From an uncultured Sutterella sp. (lineage in GTDB: Bacteria > Pseudomonadota > Gammaproteobacteria > Burkholderiales > Burkholderiaceae_F), in assembly GCA_905202595.1 (NCBI GenBank), contig CAJKSP010000003.1, positions 1 through 64,000 on the forward strand: a stretch of 64,000 nucleotides of DNA, in the 5' to 3' direction. The translations under genes and the position numbers were made by a program. The notes under the pieces are model-generated. The model searched no databases. It worked only from the letters and a program-made list of their open reading frames with translations, and was not told where the DNA came from. The stretch's first letter is position 1, and each line of letters starts with the position of its first letter. Positions 8,391-16,295 of this stretch are shown here, piece after piece.

Positions 8391-8738
8391 CTACGGGACC
8401 TTGAAGCCGAACTGGTGGCACTGATCGCAGTAGTTTTCGCTTTCCTGGTGCAGGAGGTGGCAGTTTGCGCAGTCGAGCTCCTTGCCGTAGTGAGGCGAAT
8501 TATGCGGATTGGCCGGCTTGACGTCCTTCGTCTTCTCGGCGAGGGCGTCGACAGCGTGGCAGCCCGTGCAGACGGCGGTGTCCGGGATCTTGGGATCCTT
8601 CATGTCGGGACCGTGGCAGCTTTCGCATTTCAGGCCGCTCTTCACATGCATGTCGGCGAGCTTTTCGCCGGCAAAGCTAGGCGAGGCGAAGGCGAGCAGA
8701 AGCGCAGCGGCAGCCAGCGCGGCGGTGGCTTTGTTCAT
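8391..8738 (-). CDS. Small periplasmic tetraheme cytochrome c
   Basis: A 115-residue exported cytochrome with a Sec signal (residues 1-23, ends 'SPSFA') and four CxxCH heme sites: CESCH 38-42, CTGCH 57-61, CANCH 90-94 and CDQCH 104-108. His31, His79, His83 and His97 are plausible distal ligands. Spacing and length resemble the N-terminal heme domain of flavocytochrome c3, here encoded as a separate protein. It should carry electrons from a membrane quinol dehydrogenase, not in this window, to periplasmic flavoproteins. It lies directly downstream of the Tat flavoprotein gene on the same strand, though a terminator sits between them, so it may be made in a different amount. Confidence 0.92.
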   Translation of the reverse strand: MNKATAALAAAALLLAFASPSFAGEKLADMHVKSGLKCESCHGPDMKDPKIPDTAVCTGCHAVDALAEKTKDVKPANPHNSPHYGKELDCANCHLLHQESENYCDQCHQFGFKVP

Positions 8739-8780
8739 GGCGGCGGTTCTCTATTCAGTAGGGTGAGAAAAGCATTTTTT

Positions 8781-8827
8781 TGGAAAAACAAAGGCCATCC
8801 GACCCGGCAGGACCGGACGGCCTTTGT
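8781..8827 (-). terminator. Terminator between flavoprotein and cytochrome genes
   Basis: CAAAGGCCATCCG (8789-8801) pairs with CGGACGGCCTTTG (8814-8826) with one mismatch. On the minus strand it is followed by TTTTT, so transcription of the flavoprotein gene is partly or fully ended before the cytochrome gene. Confidence 0.75.
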
Positions 8828-8905
8828 CAAAGAGGGCTTTGTCGGACGGCATTCAGAAGGCTTCCAGCCTCAGCGCCGTCCGAGAGTCGATCGCTTAGGA
8901 AGCGA

Positions 8906-10450
8906 TTAGAGCTTCGCGATCTGTTCGCCCGCAACCATGCCGAACGTCAGAGCGTCGATCACGGCCACCGTGCCAAGGCGGGAAGCGCCATGCACGCCGC
9001 CCGTCACTTCGCCGCCGGCGTAGAGGCCCTTGATCGGCGCGTGCGTCTTGGTGCTGATGACCTGAGCCTTCTCGTTGATCATCACGCCGCCCATGGTGTG
9101 GTGAATCTTCGGGCAGCACTCAATGGCGTAGAACGGCGCCTTCGAGACGTCGAGGCCGTTGGAGAACTTGAGGTTGCGGTGGAATTCCGGATCCTCGCCA
9201 GCCTTGACATAGCTGTTGAAGCGCTTGACCTGCTCGAGGAACGCGTCCTTCGGCATCTTGTAGAAGTCGGCGAGCTCTTCGAGCGTGTTGAAGATCTTGA
9301 CCGTCTTCATTTCAAGCGGCAGCTTGACGAAGGCCGGGTTGATCGACTTCACGATGCGGTCGTCGGCAATGGCGATCGGGTAGTTCTCGTCCGTGCCGAT
9401 CACGGAGAAGAGCGCATCGGACTTGATCTTGCGGCCGGCATGCTCGTCCATGAAGCGCTTGCCGGTCTTACGGTCGACGACGATGCCGAAGTCCATGCAG
9501 GCATGGTTCGTGAAGTTCACCGACACGCCGAAGCCCTTTTCGCGCGGGTTGCAGTAGGGCAGGAACTGGAGCCAGCAGAGCTGAACCGGCGCTGCGCCGA
9601 TGCCGAGAGCATGGAGCAGAACGCCAGCCGTAGCGCCGGGCTGGTTCGTGGAGTCCGTGGTCGGGACGACGCGCGGGTCCTGAACCTGGCGGAACCAAAT
9701 GTCGCGGGAGAAGCCGCCGGCGGCAAGCATCACGGCCTTCTTGGCGCGGATGTGCTTGACCGTGCCGCCCTTGTTCTCGAGGTCGTCGCTCGCGAGCTTG
9801 GCATTGAAGCGATAGTTCTCGCGGCAGACGATGCCCACCACGTCGTCGCCGTCCATGATGAAGTCATCGAACTTGCAGCGCGTGCGCACGGTGATGTTCT
9901 TGTTGGCCTGAACCTTCTTGTACATCGGCTTGATGTAGCCGGAGCCGGAGCCCGCCTTGATTTCGTAGGAGCGGGGCACGGAGTGGCCGCCTTCGAAGAG
10001 CATCTTGTTGGGAACGAACTCGGCGCCGCATTCCTCGACGAACTTGATCGTGTCGTTGCAGCGGTCGGCGATGACGCCGAGGAGGTTCGTGTAGTTGATG
10101 CCGAGGCCGTCCTTCAGGCAGTCCTTGATGAAGAGCTCCTTGCTGTCCTTGATGCCCTGAGCAGCCTGAACGGGGTTGTTCGGGCAGGCGACGTTGCCGC
10201 CGCAGATGGCGGAGTTGCCGCCGACGACGGGCATCTTTTCAATCATGAGGATCTTCTTGCCGCCTTCGGCCGCCTTAAGGGCGCAGGCCATGCCGGCAAA
10301 GCCCGAGCCGATGATCACGACATCGAACTCTTCGTCATACTTCTTCACGCTCTGAGCGGGGACTCCGCCGTAAGCAGCAGCGCTCGCAACAATGGCAGCG
10401 GCGGCGGCAGTGCCGGCCTTAAGCAGATTGCGGCGATTGAAATCAGGCAT
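8906..10450 (-). CDS. Tat-exported flavoprotein reductase, flavocytochrome c family, acceptor unknown
   Basis: A 514-residue FAD-binding flavoprotein. The twin-arginine signal 'NRRNLLK' (residues 5-11) plus an Ala-rich core sends it to the periplasm already folded. The FAD fold begins at 'VVIIGSGFAGMACAL' (~44). 'HHTMGG' and the Arg in 'VHGASRLGT' are retained, and an Arg follows 'KRFMDEHAG', matching the catalytic acid of fumarate reductase. The QxHPT motif and the Glu/Arg proton-relay pair (TEAVR) are not conserved; the corresponding stretch reads 'NFTNHACMD'. It is therefore probably a reductase for an organic acceptor other than fumarate. ATG 10448-10450 is preceded by AGAGG. The tetraheme cytochrome is encoded downstream; the sensor kinase operon is divergent. 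Confidence 0.85.
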   Translation of the reverse strand: MPDFNRRNLLKAGTAAAAAIVASAAAYGGVPAQSVKKYDEEFDVVIIGSGFAGMACALKAAEGGKKILMIEKMPVVGGNSAICGGNVACPNNPVQAAQGIKDSKELFIKDCLKDGLGINYTNLLGVIADRCNDTIKFVEECGAEFVPNKMLFEGGHSVPRSYEIKAGSGSGYIKPMYKKVQANKNITVRTRCKFDDFIMDGDDVVGIVCRENYRFNAKLASDDLENKGGTVKHIRAKKAVMLAAGGFSRDIWFRQVQDPRVVPTTDSTNQPGATAGVLLHALGIGAAPVQLCWLQFLPYCNPREKGFGVSVNFTNHACMDFGIVVDRKTGKRFMDEHAGRKIKSDALFSVIGTDENYPIAIADDRIVKSINPAFVKLPLEMKTVKIFNTLEELADFYKMPKDAFLEQVKRFNSYVKAGEDPEFHRNLKFSNGLDVSKAPFYAIECCPKIHHTMGGVMINEKAQVISTKTHAPIKGLYAGGEVTGGVHGASRLGTVAVIDALTFGMVAGEQIAKL

Positions 10451-10764
10451 TTGTTTCCTCTCTTTGCTTTGAGCGCCGCCGTGAAGAAAAAAGTTTGCGG
10501 CGCTCTGGACAAACTGTGGTTTCGGCGGCATCTATCTGCCGCTGCCAAGCATTTTGGACGAGGTGTCGAAGCGAGCGTGATAGACCTTGGTGTGGGTCAG
10601 CTGGCATACTTTGGAATGTATTGCTTCGCCATGTGCCGCAGGGGAGGCGCAGAATTCAACGCCCTCTGCCGGCCCGGCGGCGAAGGGCTTGCCGTGGAGC
10701 GTTCTCCAAGGCGAAAATAACTCTTTTTGCGCTCCTTGCTTTTTTTGCTCCCGCCTCACCTCCT
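10451..10764. promoter_or_regulatory. Divergent control region, reductase versus two-component operon
   Basis: This 314-base region must hold promoters for both directions. GCGGCA-N6-TGCCGC (10525-10542) is a perfect inverted repeat that could be the site of the response regulator encoded to the right. No convincing -35/-10 pair was found on either strand, and no sigma-54 pattern with correct spacing. Confidence 0.4.
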
Positions 10765-12798
10765 ATGAAAGCGCTTCAGGCTTTTCTCTTTGTCTGCGCT
10801 GTCTCGCTTTCGCTCCAGACGCCGTCCGCTTTCGGTGCGGATCAGCCGAGCGGGAGGATCGAGGGCGTCGAGCAGCCGAGGCAACGTCCGGATGCGGTGT
10901 CGTCCGCGACATTTTCCTCTCTGAAGAGCGTTTACTCGCAGCAGTTTTCCGAGCTCGGCGTTCTCGGCGATTCGCCTCTTCGTTCTGAATATGCCGAGTC
11001 AGGACCGCCGCCGGAAGCAGGCGATTTCTGGATCGCGTATGAAGAAACCGGCACGGATTCGGCCTATCTGCAAAGCGTGGGGCCGCTCATCAAGGCGCTT
11101 CGCATTGCATTTCCGGACCGCCGCATCATCCTGACTGCCATTCCTTCGACGGATTTTGTGCGCGTAGCTAAAGCGCGGAAGATCCCCTTTGTGATCGCGA
11201 CAGCAGGCACGATGGCGGCCTTCATGATGGAAGGCGGCGCCGTGCCGCTTGCTTCTCGGGAAGATGCCACGCAGAGCGGCTACCCGGCAGGCGGGCTTCT
11301 GATCGCTGATGCGAGGCGGACGGATCTCGACGACCTTAAAAGTCTGGAAGGCCGGCGCATTGCCATTCAGTCGAGCGTTTCTTTCGGACCCTGGCAGCGC
11401 CTTCAGGGGCGGCTCCTTGACGAAGGCTTTTCCAAAGATCATTTCTTCAAAGCCGTCATTTGGAGAGCGCACGACGTGCCGGATGTCGTCAATGCCGTGC
11501 TGAACGGACATGCCGACGTCGGGCTTCTCACAAGCTGCGTCTACGAATGGCTTCTCAGGCGGCAGCTTCTCGATCCGGCAGCCATCAAGCTCGTGGCGAC
11601 GCTCCCTCAGGAGCCCGGCGCCTGCAGCTCGAGCACGGCGCGCTATCCTGACTGGACTATCGGCTATACGCCCTACGCGAGCAACGACACGCTGCGGCGC
11701 CTTGCGGCAGCTGCCTTCAGCCTGCCGGCGCAGGAAGGCTACCGCTGGGGCATCCGCGTCGACCTCTCCGGCGTGCAGGCGCTGATGGAAAAGCTTCACT
11801 ACGGGCCTTATCAGTACCTTGACGAAGCTTCTCCCAAGCGTCTTTTCGAGCGCTATAAGACGATCATTTTCGCCGTGCTTGCGCTCATTGCCGTTCTGGC
11901 GCTTCATGCGCTGCGCTCCAATCATCTTGTGCGCGTGCGCACGAAGGCGCTCACTGAAGCGCTTGCCGAACGCGACCGCATGGAGCAGGAAGCGAAAGTT
12001 TCGCGCGAGCAGCTGACGGCCATTGAGCGCGTGGGCATGCTCTCGCAGATGAGCTCGATGTTTGCGCACGAGCTGAAGCAGCCCCTGGCGTCCATCACCA
12101 ACTACATTGGGGGACTCCGGCTCTGGAACCAGGCTAGAAAAGCGACAGAGAGCGACAAGGCGCTTGCGGGCGATGCGCTCGAGGCCATGGCGGAAGAGGC
12201 CAAGCGCGTCACAGCGATTGTCGAGCGCGTCAGAGGGTATGCCAAGAGCAAGAACGAGCCGCTGACGCCTGTCGATTGGTGCGTGCCCATCCGCAGGGCG
12301 GCGGCGATCGTCGAGCGCCACGACACGAAGCGCGTGCCGATTCTCTTTGCGCCGGGCGAATTCCTTGCAGCCGATCCTGCGGACGATCGGCCTGCCATGG
12401 TGCTCGGCGATGCGCTTGAGCTGGAGCTTCTTGCGCTCAATCTCATGCGCAACGCCGGACATGCCGCCTACGGCAAGCCTGACGGCTTTGTGAGCGTTTC
12501 GCTCTCGAACGAAAGCGGCCATTTTTCGCTTCGCGTTGCCGACAATGGTCCGCGGCTGACGGACCAGCAGTTCGCACGCCTCACCGGCTGGGGTGAAAGC
12601 GTGAAGCAGGAGGGGCTCGGCATCGGCCTCTCAATCTGCAGAGGCATCGCAGACCGCCATGGCGGCGCGCTTCGCTTCTATCGGCTCCCGACTGAGGGCA
12701 TCTGCGCCGAGGTGGAAATCGAGGCGCTCTCGGCCGAGCCGGCGCAGAGCGGCGGCGAGAAGAGCGCCGATGAGCCGAAACGAAAGGAGAAACAATGA
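10765..12798 (+). CDS. TtrS-like sensor histidine kinase with PhnD-type periplasmic domain
   Basis: A 677-residue membrane kinase. Residues 1-24 form a signal peptide ending near 'SAFGA'. About 90-350 resemble a PhnD/phosphonate-binding fold, with 'DFWIAYEETG', 'LLIADARRTDLDDLKSLEGRRIAIQ' region and 'GHADVGLLTSCVYEWL', as in the tetrathionate sensor TtrS. One transmembrane helix lies near 365-382, then a coiled linker. The kinase core has the phospho-acceptor His near 435 in 'FAHELKQPLASI', an N box 'LNLMRNAGHA' near 557, and G boxes 'ADNGP' and 'GLGIGLSICRGI'. It probably senses a small periplasmic electron acceptor. ATG 10765 precedes the signal peptide; the open frame extends upstream without coding features. 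It overlaps the regulator gene by ATGA. Confidence 0.9.
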   Translation: MKALQAFLFVCAVSLSLQTPSAFGADQPSGRIEGVEQPRQRPDAVSSATFSSLKSVYSQQFSELGVLGDSPLRSEYAESGPPPEAGDFWIAYEETGTDSAYLQSVGPLIKALRIAFPDRRIILTAIPSTDFVRVAKARKIPFVIATAGTMAAFMMEGGAVPLASREDATQSGYPAGGLLIADARRTDLDDLKSLEGRRIAIQSSVSFGPWQRLQGRLLDEGFSKDHFFKAVIWRAHDVPDVVNAVLNGHADVGLLTSCVYEWLLRRQLLDPAAIKLVATLPQEPGACSSSTARYPDWTIGYTPYASNDTLRRLAAAAFSLPAQEGYRWGIRVDLSGVQALMEKLHYGPYQYLDEASPKRLFERYKTIIFAVLALIAVLALHALRSNHLVRVRTKALTEALAERDRMEQEAKVSREQLTAIERVGMLSQMSSMFAHELKQPLASITNYIGGLRLWNQARKATESDKALAGDALEAMAEEAKRVTAIVERVRGYAKSKNEPLTPVDWCVPIRRAAAIVERHDTKRVPILFAPGEFLAADPADDRPAMVLGDALELELLALNLMRNAGHAAYGKPDGFVSVSLSNESGHFSLRVADNGPRLTDQQFARLTGWGESVKQEGLGIGLSICRGIADRHGGALRFYRLPTEGICAEVEIEALSAEPAQSGGEKSADEPKRKEKQ

Positions 12799-13454
12799 TG
12801 ACGACTTCGCATGAAGCGGCTGACGCCGCGCCCGCGCCTCTCGTGCGCATCGTTGATGACGATCGTGAGCTGCTGAGAAGCGCCGCATTTCTGATTCGAA
12901 TGGCGGGCTTTGACGTCCGCACATATGAATCGGCAGCCCTCTTTCTCTCGGAGGATGACCCGCTGCGGCCGGGCTGCATTCTGCTCGATCAGCGCATGCC
13001 CGGCATGACGGGACTCGAGCTGCAGGAGGCGCTTGTCGAGCGCGGCGATTCGGCGCCCATCATTTTTCTTTCTGCGCACGGGGACATTCCGATGGCCATG
13101 CAAGCCGTGCACCGAGGAGCCATGGACTTCCTCGTCAAGCCCGCTGATCCGGAGGTGCTCATCGCCGCCGTGAGGAAGGCCGTAGAGAAGAGCCTGGCGG
13201 ATGCAAAGGCGGCCGGCGAGGAGAGCCGCATCATGGAGCTCACGAAAACGCTGACGGAGCGCGAGCTTCAAGTGGCGCAGCTTGTGGCTCAGGGGCTACT
13301 CAACAAGCAGATCGCCGATCGGCTCGGCATTACGCTGCCAACTGTGAAGATGCATCGCGGCAACGTTACGCGAAAGCTCGGCCTCAAGAGCGCCGTCGCC
13401 ATTGCTAAGGCCCTTGAGCGAGCCGGACTACTGGCTGAAGAGGCGGGAAGATGA
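12795..13454 (+). CDS. FixJ/TtrR-type response regulator
   Basis: A 219-residue two-domain regulator. The receiver domain has acidic residues 20-22, the phospho-acceptor Asp64 in 'ILLDQRMPG', Thr/Ser switch region 'FLSAHGD' and Lys114 in 'FLVKPAD'. The C-terminal LuxR-type helix-turn-helix starts at 'LTERELQVAQLVAQG' (~149) and includes 'LGITLPTVKMHRGNV'. It should be phosphorylated by the upstream kinase and activate transcription, probably of this operon and the divergent reductase genes. The start ATG 12795 overlaps the kinase stop, and its own stop overlaps the next gene by four bases, so the three are translationally coupled. Confidence 0.93.
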   Translation: MMTTSHEAADAAPAPLVRIVDDDRELLRSAAFLIRMAGFDVRTYESAALFLSEDDPLRPGCILLDQRMPGMTGLELQEALVERGDSAPIIFLSAHGDIPMAMQAVHRGAMDFLVKPADPEVLIAAVRKAVEKSLADAKAAGEESRIMELTKTLTERELQVAQLVAQGLLNKQIADRLGITLPTVKMHRGNVTRKLGLKSAVAIAKALERAGLLAEEAGR

Positions 13455-14944
13455 CTTCGCGCCGAGCGCTTTTGGGATGGGGAGCGGCAGGCCTGGCTTC
13501 CTGGGCGGCGCCTGCGGCGGCTTCGACCGCAGCGGCTTTTTCGCCGCAGGCATCTGGTTGGGCGCAGCGCTGGGATGTCATCGTCATCGGTTCTGGCGGC
13601 GCCGGATTGGCTGCGGCGATAACTGCGCTTGAGGCCGGCGCCAAGCGCGTTGCGCTCCTTGAAAAGACGTCGCTGGTTGGCGGGCATACGACCGCAAGCT
13701 CCGGGTCGCTCAATGCCTATGATCCGATTGGACAGCTGCGGATGGGGCGCGTCGATACGCTTGAGAAGTACTTCGACGACACCTTTAACGGCGGCGGCCG
13801 CGCAGCGGATCCGGCGCTCGTTCGCGTGCTCGTTGAAGAGAGCGAGGGCATGCTCTCCTGGATGAAGAGTCTGGGCGTGTCTTTCGACGCGATGCTTTTT
13901 GAAGCCTACGGCGGCGCCTTCCCTCGCGCGCACAGCACGATTCTTCATCGCAGCGGCATCACTTACGTTGATCGTCTGCTGGCGCGGGCCCGCGCGCTCG
14001 GCGCCGAGCTCTTCTTCCGCATGCGCGCCGAAAAGATCGATATGTCGGAGGGCCGCGCAGCCGGCGTCTGGGCGTCGGATGCGGCGGGCATCATGCACTG
14101 CTGGCGCGCAAAGTCGGTGGTGATCGCTACCGGCGGATTCGGCGCGAGCCTAGAGATGCGAAGCCGCTGGGCGCCAGGGCTCGGAAGCTTCTTCGGCACA
14201 ACTTATTCGGTGGGATTCCCAGATGAGGATCCCGCAACGGGTGACGGCATTCGCATGGCGGAAGCCGTGGGCGCTGCGCTGCGCGAGATGGACGCCGTGG
14301 TGGCCATACCTTTTTGGGGCGGCCGCGTGCTCGACTATCCAGGAGCGGAGATCTTTCTCACGAGCGCCGGCGTGCGCTTTACCAATGAAACGCAGAACTG
14401 GGAGGGCATTCTGCGCGACTTGACGGCCGTGGGGGAGGCGAGCTTCTGGGTGGTGACGGATTCGCGAAGCCGAAAAGGATCGACCTTTGCGGCCAAGGTG
14501 CAGCAGGGAACAGTGAAGAGCGCTGCGACGCTTTCCGATCTGGCGCGGGAAATGAAGGTTTCCGAGCGCGTGCTCAGAAGCACCATGAAGACCTACAACG
14601 AGGCGGCTTCATCGGGCGTCGATCCGAGATTCGGGCGCACGCGATTCACGCAGCGCATCGAGACGCCGCCCTTCTACTTTGGGCGCGAGCGTTTTGACGT
14701 GCACTACACCTGCGGTGGCATTGCCATCACTACAGAATGCGAAGTGCGTCAGGCTGATGAGGCGGGACGGCCCGCCGAACGCGTCATTCCCGGACTTTTT
14801 GCGGCAGGGGAGACGACGGGCGGCGTGCACGGACGCTTTCGCCTCGGCGGCAACGGCCTCACGGACTGCTTCGTCTTCGGGCGGCGGGCCGGAGCGGCGG
14901 CGGCCCGCTTTGCCTTAGCGGAGGCGGCGCCGAGCGGCCGCTAA
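13451..14944 (+). CDS. Tat-exported flavoprotein coupled to the two-component system; degenerate active site
   Basis: A 497-residue flavoprotein of the same fold as fumarate reductase. The twin-arginine signal 'MTSRRALLGWG' is followed by an Ala-rich stretch. The FAD fold starts at 'VIVIGSGGAGLAAAI' (~44). 'HYTCGG' replaces HHTMGG and 'GRFRLGGNG' keeps the substrate-binding Arg. The position of the catalytic acid Arg is Trp in 'VRFTNETQNWEG', and the Glu/Arg relay is absent. It either reduces a quite different substrate or has lost reductase activity and serves as a periplasmic accessory, for example in sensing. Its start overlaps the response-regulator stop by ATGA. A hairpin at 14951-14993 follows. 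Confidence 0.85.
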   Translation: MTSRRALLGWGAAGLASWAAPAAASTAAAFSPQASGWAQRWDVIVIGSGGAGLAAAITALEAGAKRVALLEKTSLVGGHTTASSGSLNAYDPIGQLRMGRVDTLEKYFDDTFNGGGRAADPALVRVLVEESEGMLSWMKSLGVSFDAMLFEAYGGAFPRAHSTILHRSGITYVDRLLARARALGAELFFRMRAEKIDMSEGRAAGVWASDAAGIMHCWRAKSVVIATGGFGASLEMRSRWAPGLGSFFGTTYSVGFPDEDPATGDGIRMAEAVGAALREMDAVVAIPFWGGRVLDYPGAEIFLTSAGVRFTNETQNWEGILRDLTAVGEASFWVVTDSRSRKGSTFAAKVQQGTVKSAATLSDLAREMKVSERVLRSTMKTYNEAASSGVDPRFGRTRFTQRIETPPFYFGRERFDVHYTCGGIAITTECEVRQADEAGRPAERVIPGLFAAGETTGGVHGRFRLGGNGLTDCFVFGRRAGAAAARFALAEAAPSGR

Positions 14945-14950
14945 AATGCC

Positions 14951-14993
14951 AAAGCCGGCGCGTCTCGCTATGTTCAAAGCCAGCGCCGACTTT
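14951..14993. terminator. Stem-loop after the two-component/flavoprotein operon
   Basis: AAAGCCGGCGC (14951-14961) and GCGCCGACTTT (14983-14993) pair with one mismatch. There is no clear T tract on the plus strand, so termination is uncertain. Confidence 0.45.
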
Positions 14994-15035
14994 CCGCTGA
15001 TTCTTGCTGCTTAGAGCGCTTCATTCTGTTTTTAT

Positions 15036-15782
15036 ATGATTCTCGACCGCAAAGCCATCATTTTTGATCTCGACGGCACTCTCATTGACTCTCTCGGCAT
15101 CTGGAGCCAGGTGGATCAGGCGCTCATCAAGCGACTCTCCCGCGATGCCGTCGACGTAACCGAAGAGCAGGCCTATGCTCTTCGCGCCGCCATGATGAAG
15201 CGCTACGGCGAAGGGTCGGAAGCGTACTTCAAGTACTGCGCGGATCTGAAGGCCATGTACGGCATGCCGGGCACGCGGGAGGACATTCACCGGCAGCGCT
15301 ACGAGATCGCCGCAGAGTTTCTCCGGACGCGCGTGAATTGGCGTCCGGGCGTGCCTGAACTCCTTCATGCGCTCAGAGCTGCGGGGCTTCGGCTCGCCAT
15401 TGCCACGACGACCCGTCGGCGCAATATCAACGTCTACGCCGATCTCAACGAAGGCATGCGCCGGGCAGCGCCCATGCGCGAGCTTTTCGAGGCCATCATT
15501 ACGCGCGACGACGTCGAGCGCGTGAAGCCCGATCCCGAAGCTTTTGAAAAGGCGCTGGCGGCGCTGGATCTTTCGGCGAAGGACTGCCTCGTCGTCGATG
15601 ATGCGCTGCCCGGCATTCAAGGCGCCCGCGCCGCCGGAATTGATGCCGCCGTCATGACGGAGGCGCATTCCAATTCGCCGGAGCTCCGCGCGGCGCTGGA
15701 TGCTGAAGCATCGGTGCGCTTTGAGAGCGCTTGGGACATGCTCGATCTTCTGAAGGCTGAAGCCGCGGATAAGGCTGCGTGA
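15036..15782 (+). CDS. HAD-superfamily phosphatase, phosphoglycolate/beta-phosphoglucomutase-like
   Basis: A 248-residue cytosolic HAD hydrolase. Motif I is 'IFDLDGTLIDS' (residues 9-19), motif II 'AIATTTRRRN' (~113), Lys in 'RVKPDPEAFEKAL' (~168) and motif IV 'CLVVDDALPGIQGARAAG' (~188). A helical cap domain lies between motifs I and II. This layout is typical of phosphoglycolate phosphatase, beta-phosphoglucomutase and sugar-phosphate phosphatases; the substrate cannot be assigned. It is 91 bases after the flavoprotein gene, on the same strand, and may have its own promoter. Confidence 0.85.
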   Translation: MILDRKAIIFDLDGTLIDSLGIWSQVDQALIKRLSRDAVDVTEEQAYALRAAMMKRYGEGSEAYFKYCADLKAMYGMPGTREDIHRQRYEIAAEFLRTRVNWRPGVPELLHALRAAGLRLAIATTTRRRNINVYADLNEGMRRAAPMRELFEAIITRDDVERVKPDPEAFEKALAALDLSAKDCLVVDDALPGIQGARAAGIDAAVMTEAHSNSPELRAALDAEASVRFESAWDMLDLLKAEAADKAA

Positions 15783-16295
15783 GTCTCATCCGCCTTGCAT
15801 CGGACATGCGGTAGCGGCCCTCTGCCGCATGGAGCTGGCGGAAGAAACTGCAGCTTCAGACGGGGGCCGGCCGGCGACGCCGCAAAGCAAAAATGCTTGA
15901 AAACGACGTCAACGGCTGACTATTCTTCGTCAAAAGAGCTTGAACCGCTATGAAATTGCAAGAAGCAATTTTTAAGCATAAGTCCTTGCATTTTCTGCAT
16001 TCAACTGAGATTTCTGCTGCATTTGTCTGCGGGCAATCTTTTCCCAAATAAGCCTGAAGCGCTCGAATTCAAGCCGAAGACCTGCCGCTTTCATCGTCGG
16101 CAGAGCCTACGATGAAGGCACAGCGGCAGAAAAGCCCTGCGCTTTCATTTCAATGAGCGCCGGACGCCGGCGCAGCCTCCTGGCCCGGCGTCGCCGTGCA
16201 GCTCGCGCAGGCGCTTGCCCGCCGCTGCTTCCAGCCCGCCGCCGCTCCATTCTCCGCCTTTGATTCCGCGAGCGGCTGCGGGTTCTTTTTGCGCC
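15783..16295. other. Intergenic region with two hairpins, no gene seen
   Basis: This 513-base gap lies between convergent genes. An AT-rich hairpin AAATTGC-N5-GCAATTT (15953-15971) is followed by TTAA and may end transcription of the HAD gene. A larger stem-loop at 16082-16129 pairs CTGCCGCT with AGCGGCAG and, inside, TTCATCGT with ACGATGAA; it lies 166 bases beyond the nickel ATPase stop and lacks a T tract. The 15890-16060 stretch is clearly more AT-rich than its surroundings. No tRNA fold was recognised. Confidence 0.4.

Noticed and set aside
10590..10640. Possible sigma-54 promoter (TGGCA ... TTGCT) before the kinase gene
   Set aside because: The GG and GC elements are 8 rather than 10 bases apart, so the pattern does not meet the consensus.
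8780..10720. 646-codon plus-strand frame opposite the Tat flavoprotein
   Set aside because: Shadow of the minus-strand flavoprotein, whose signal peptide, FAD motif and ribosome site are clear.
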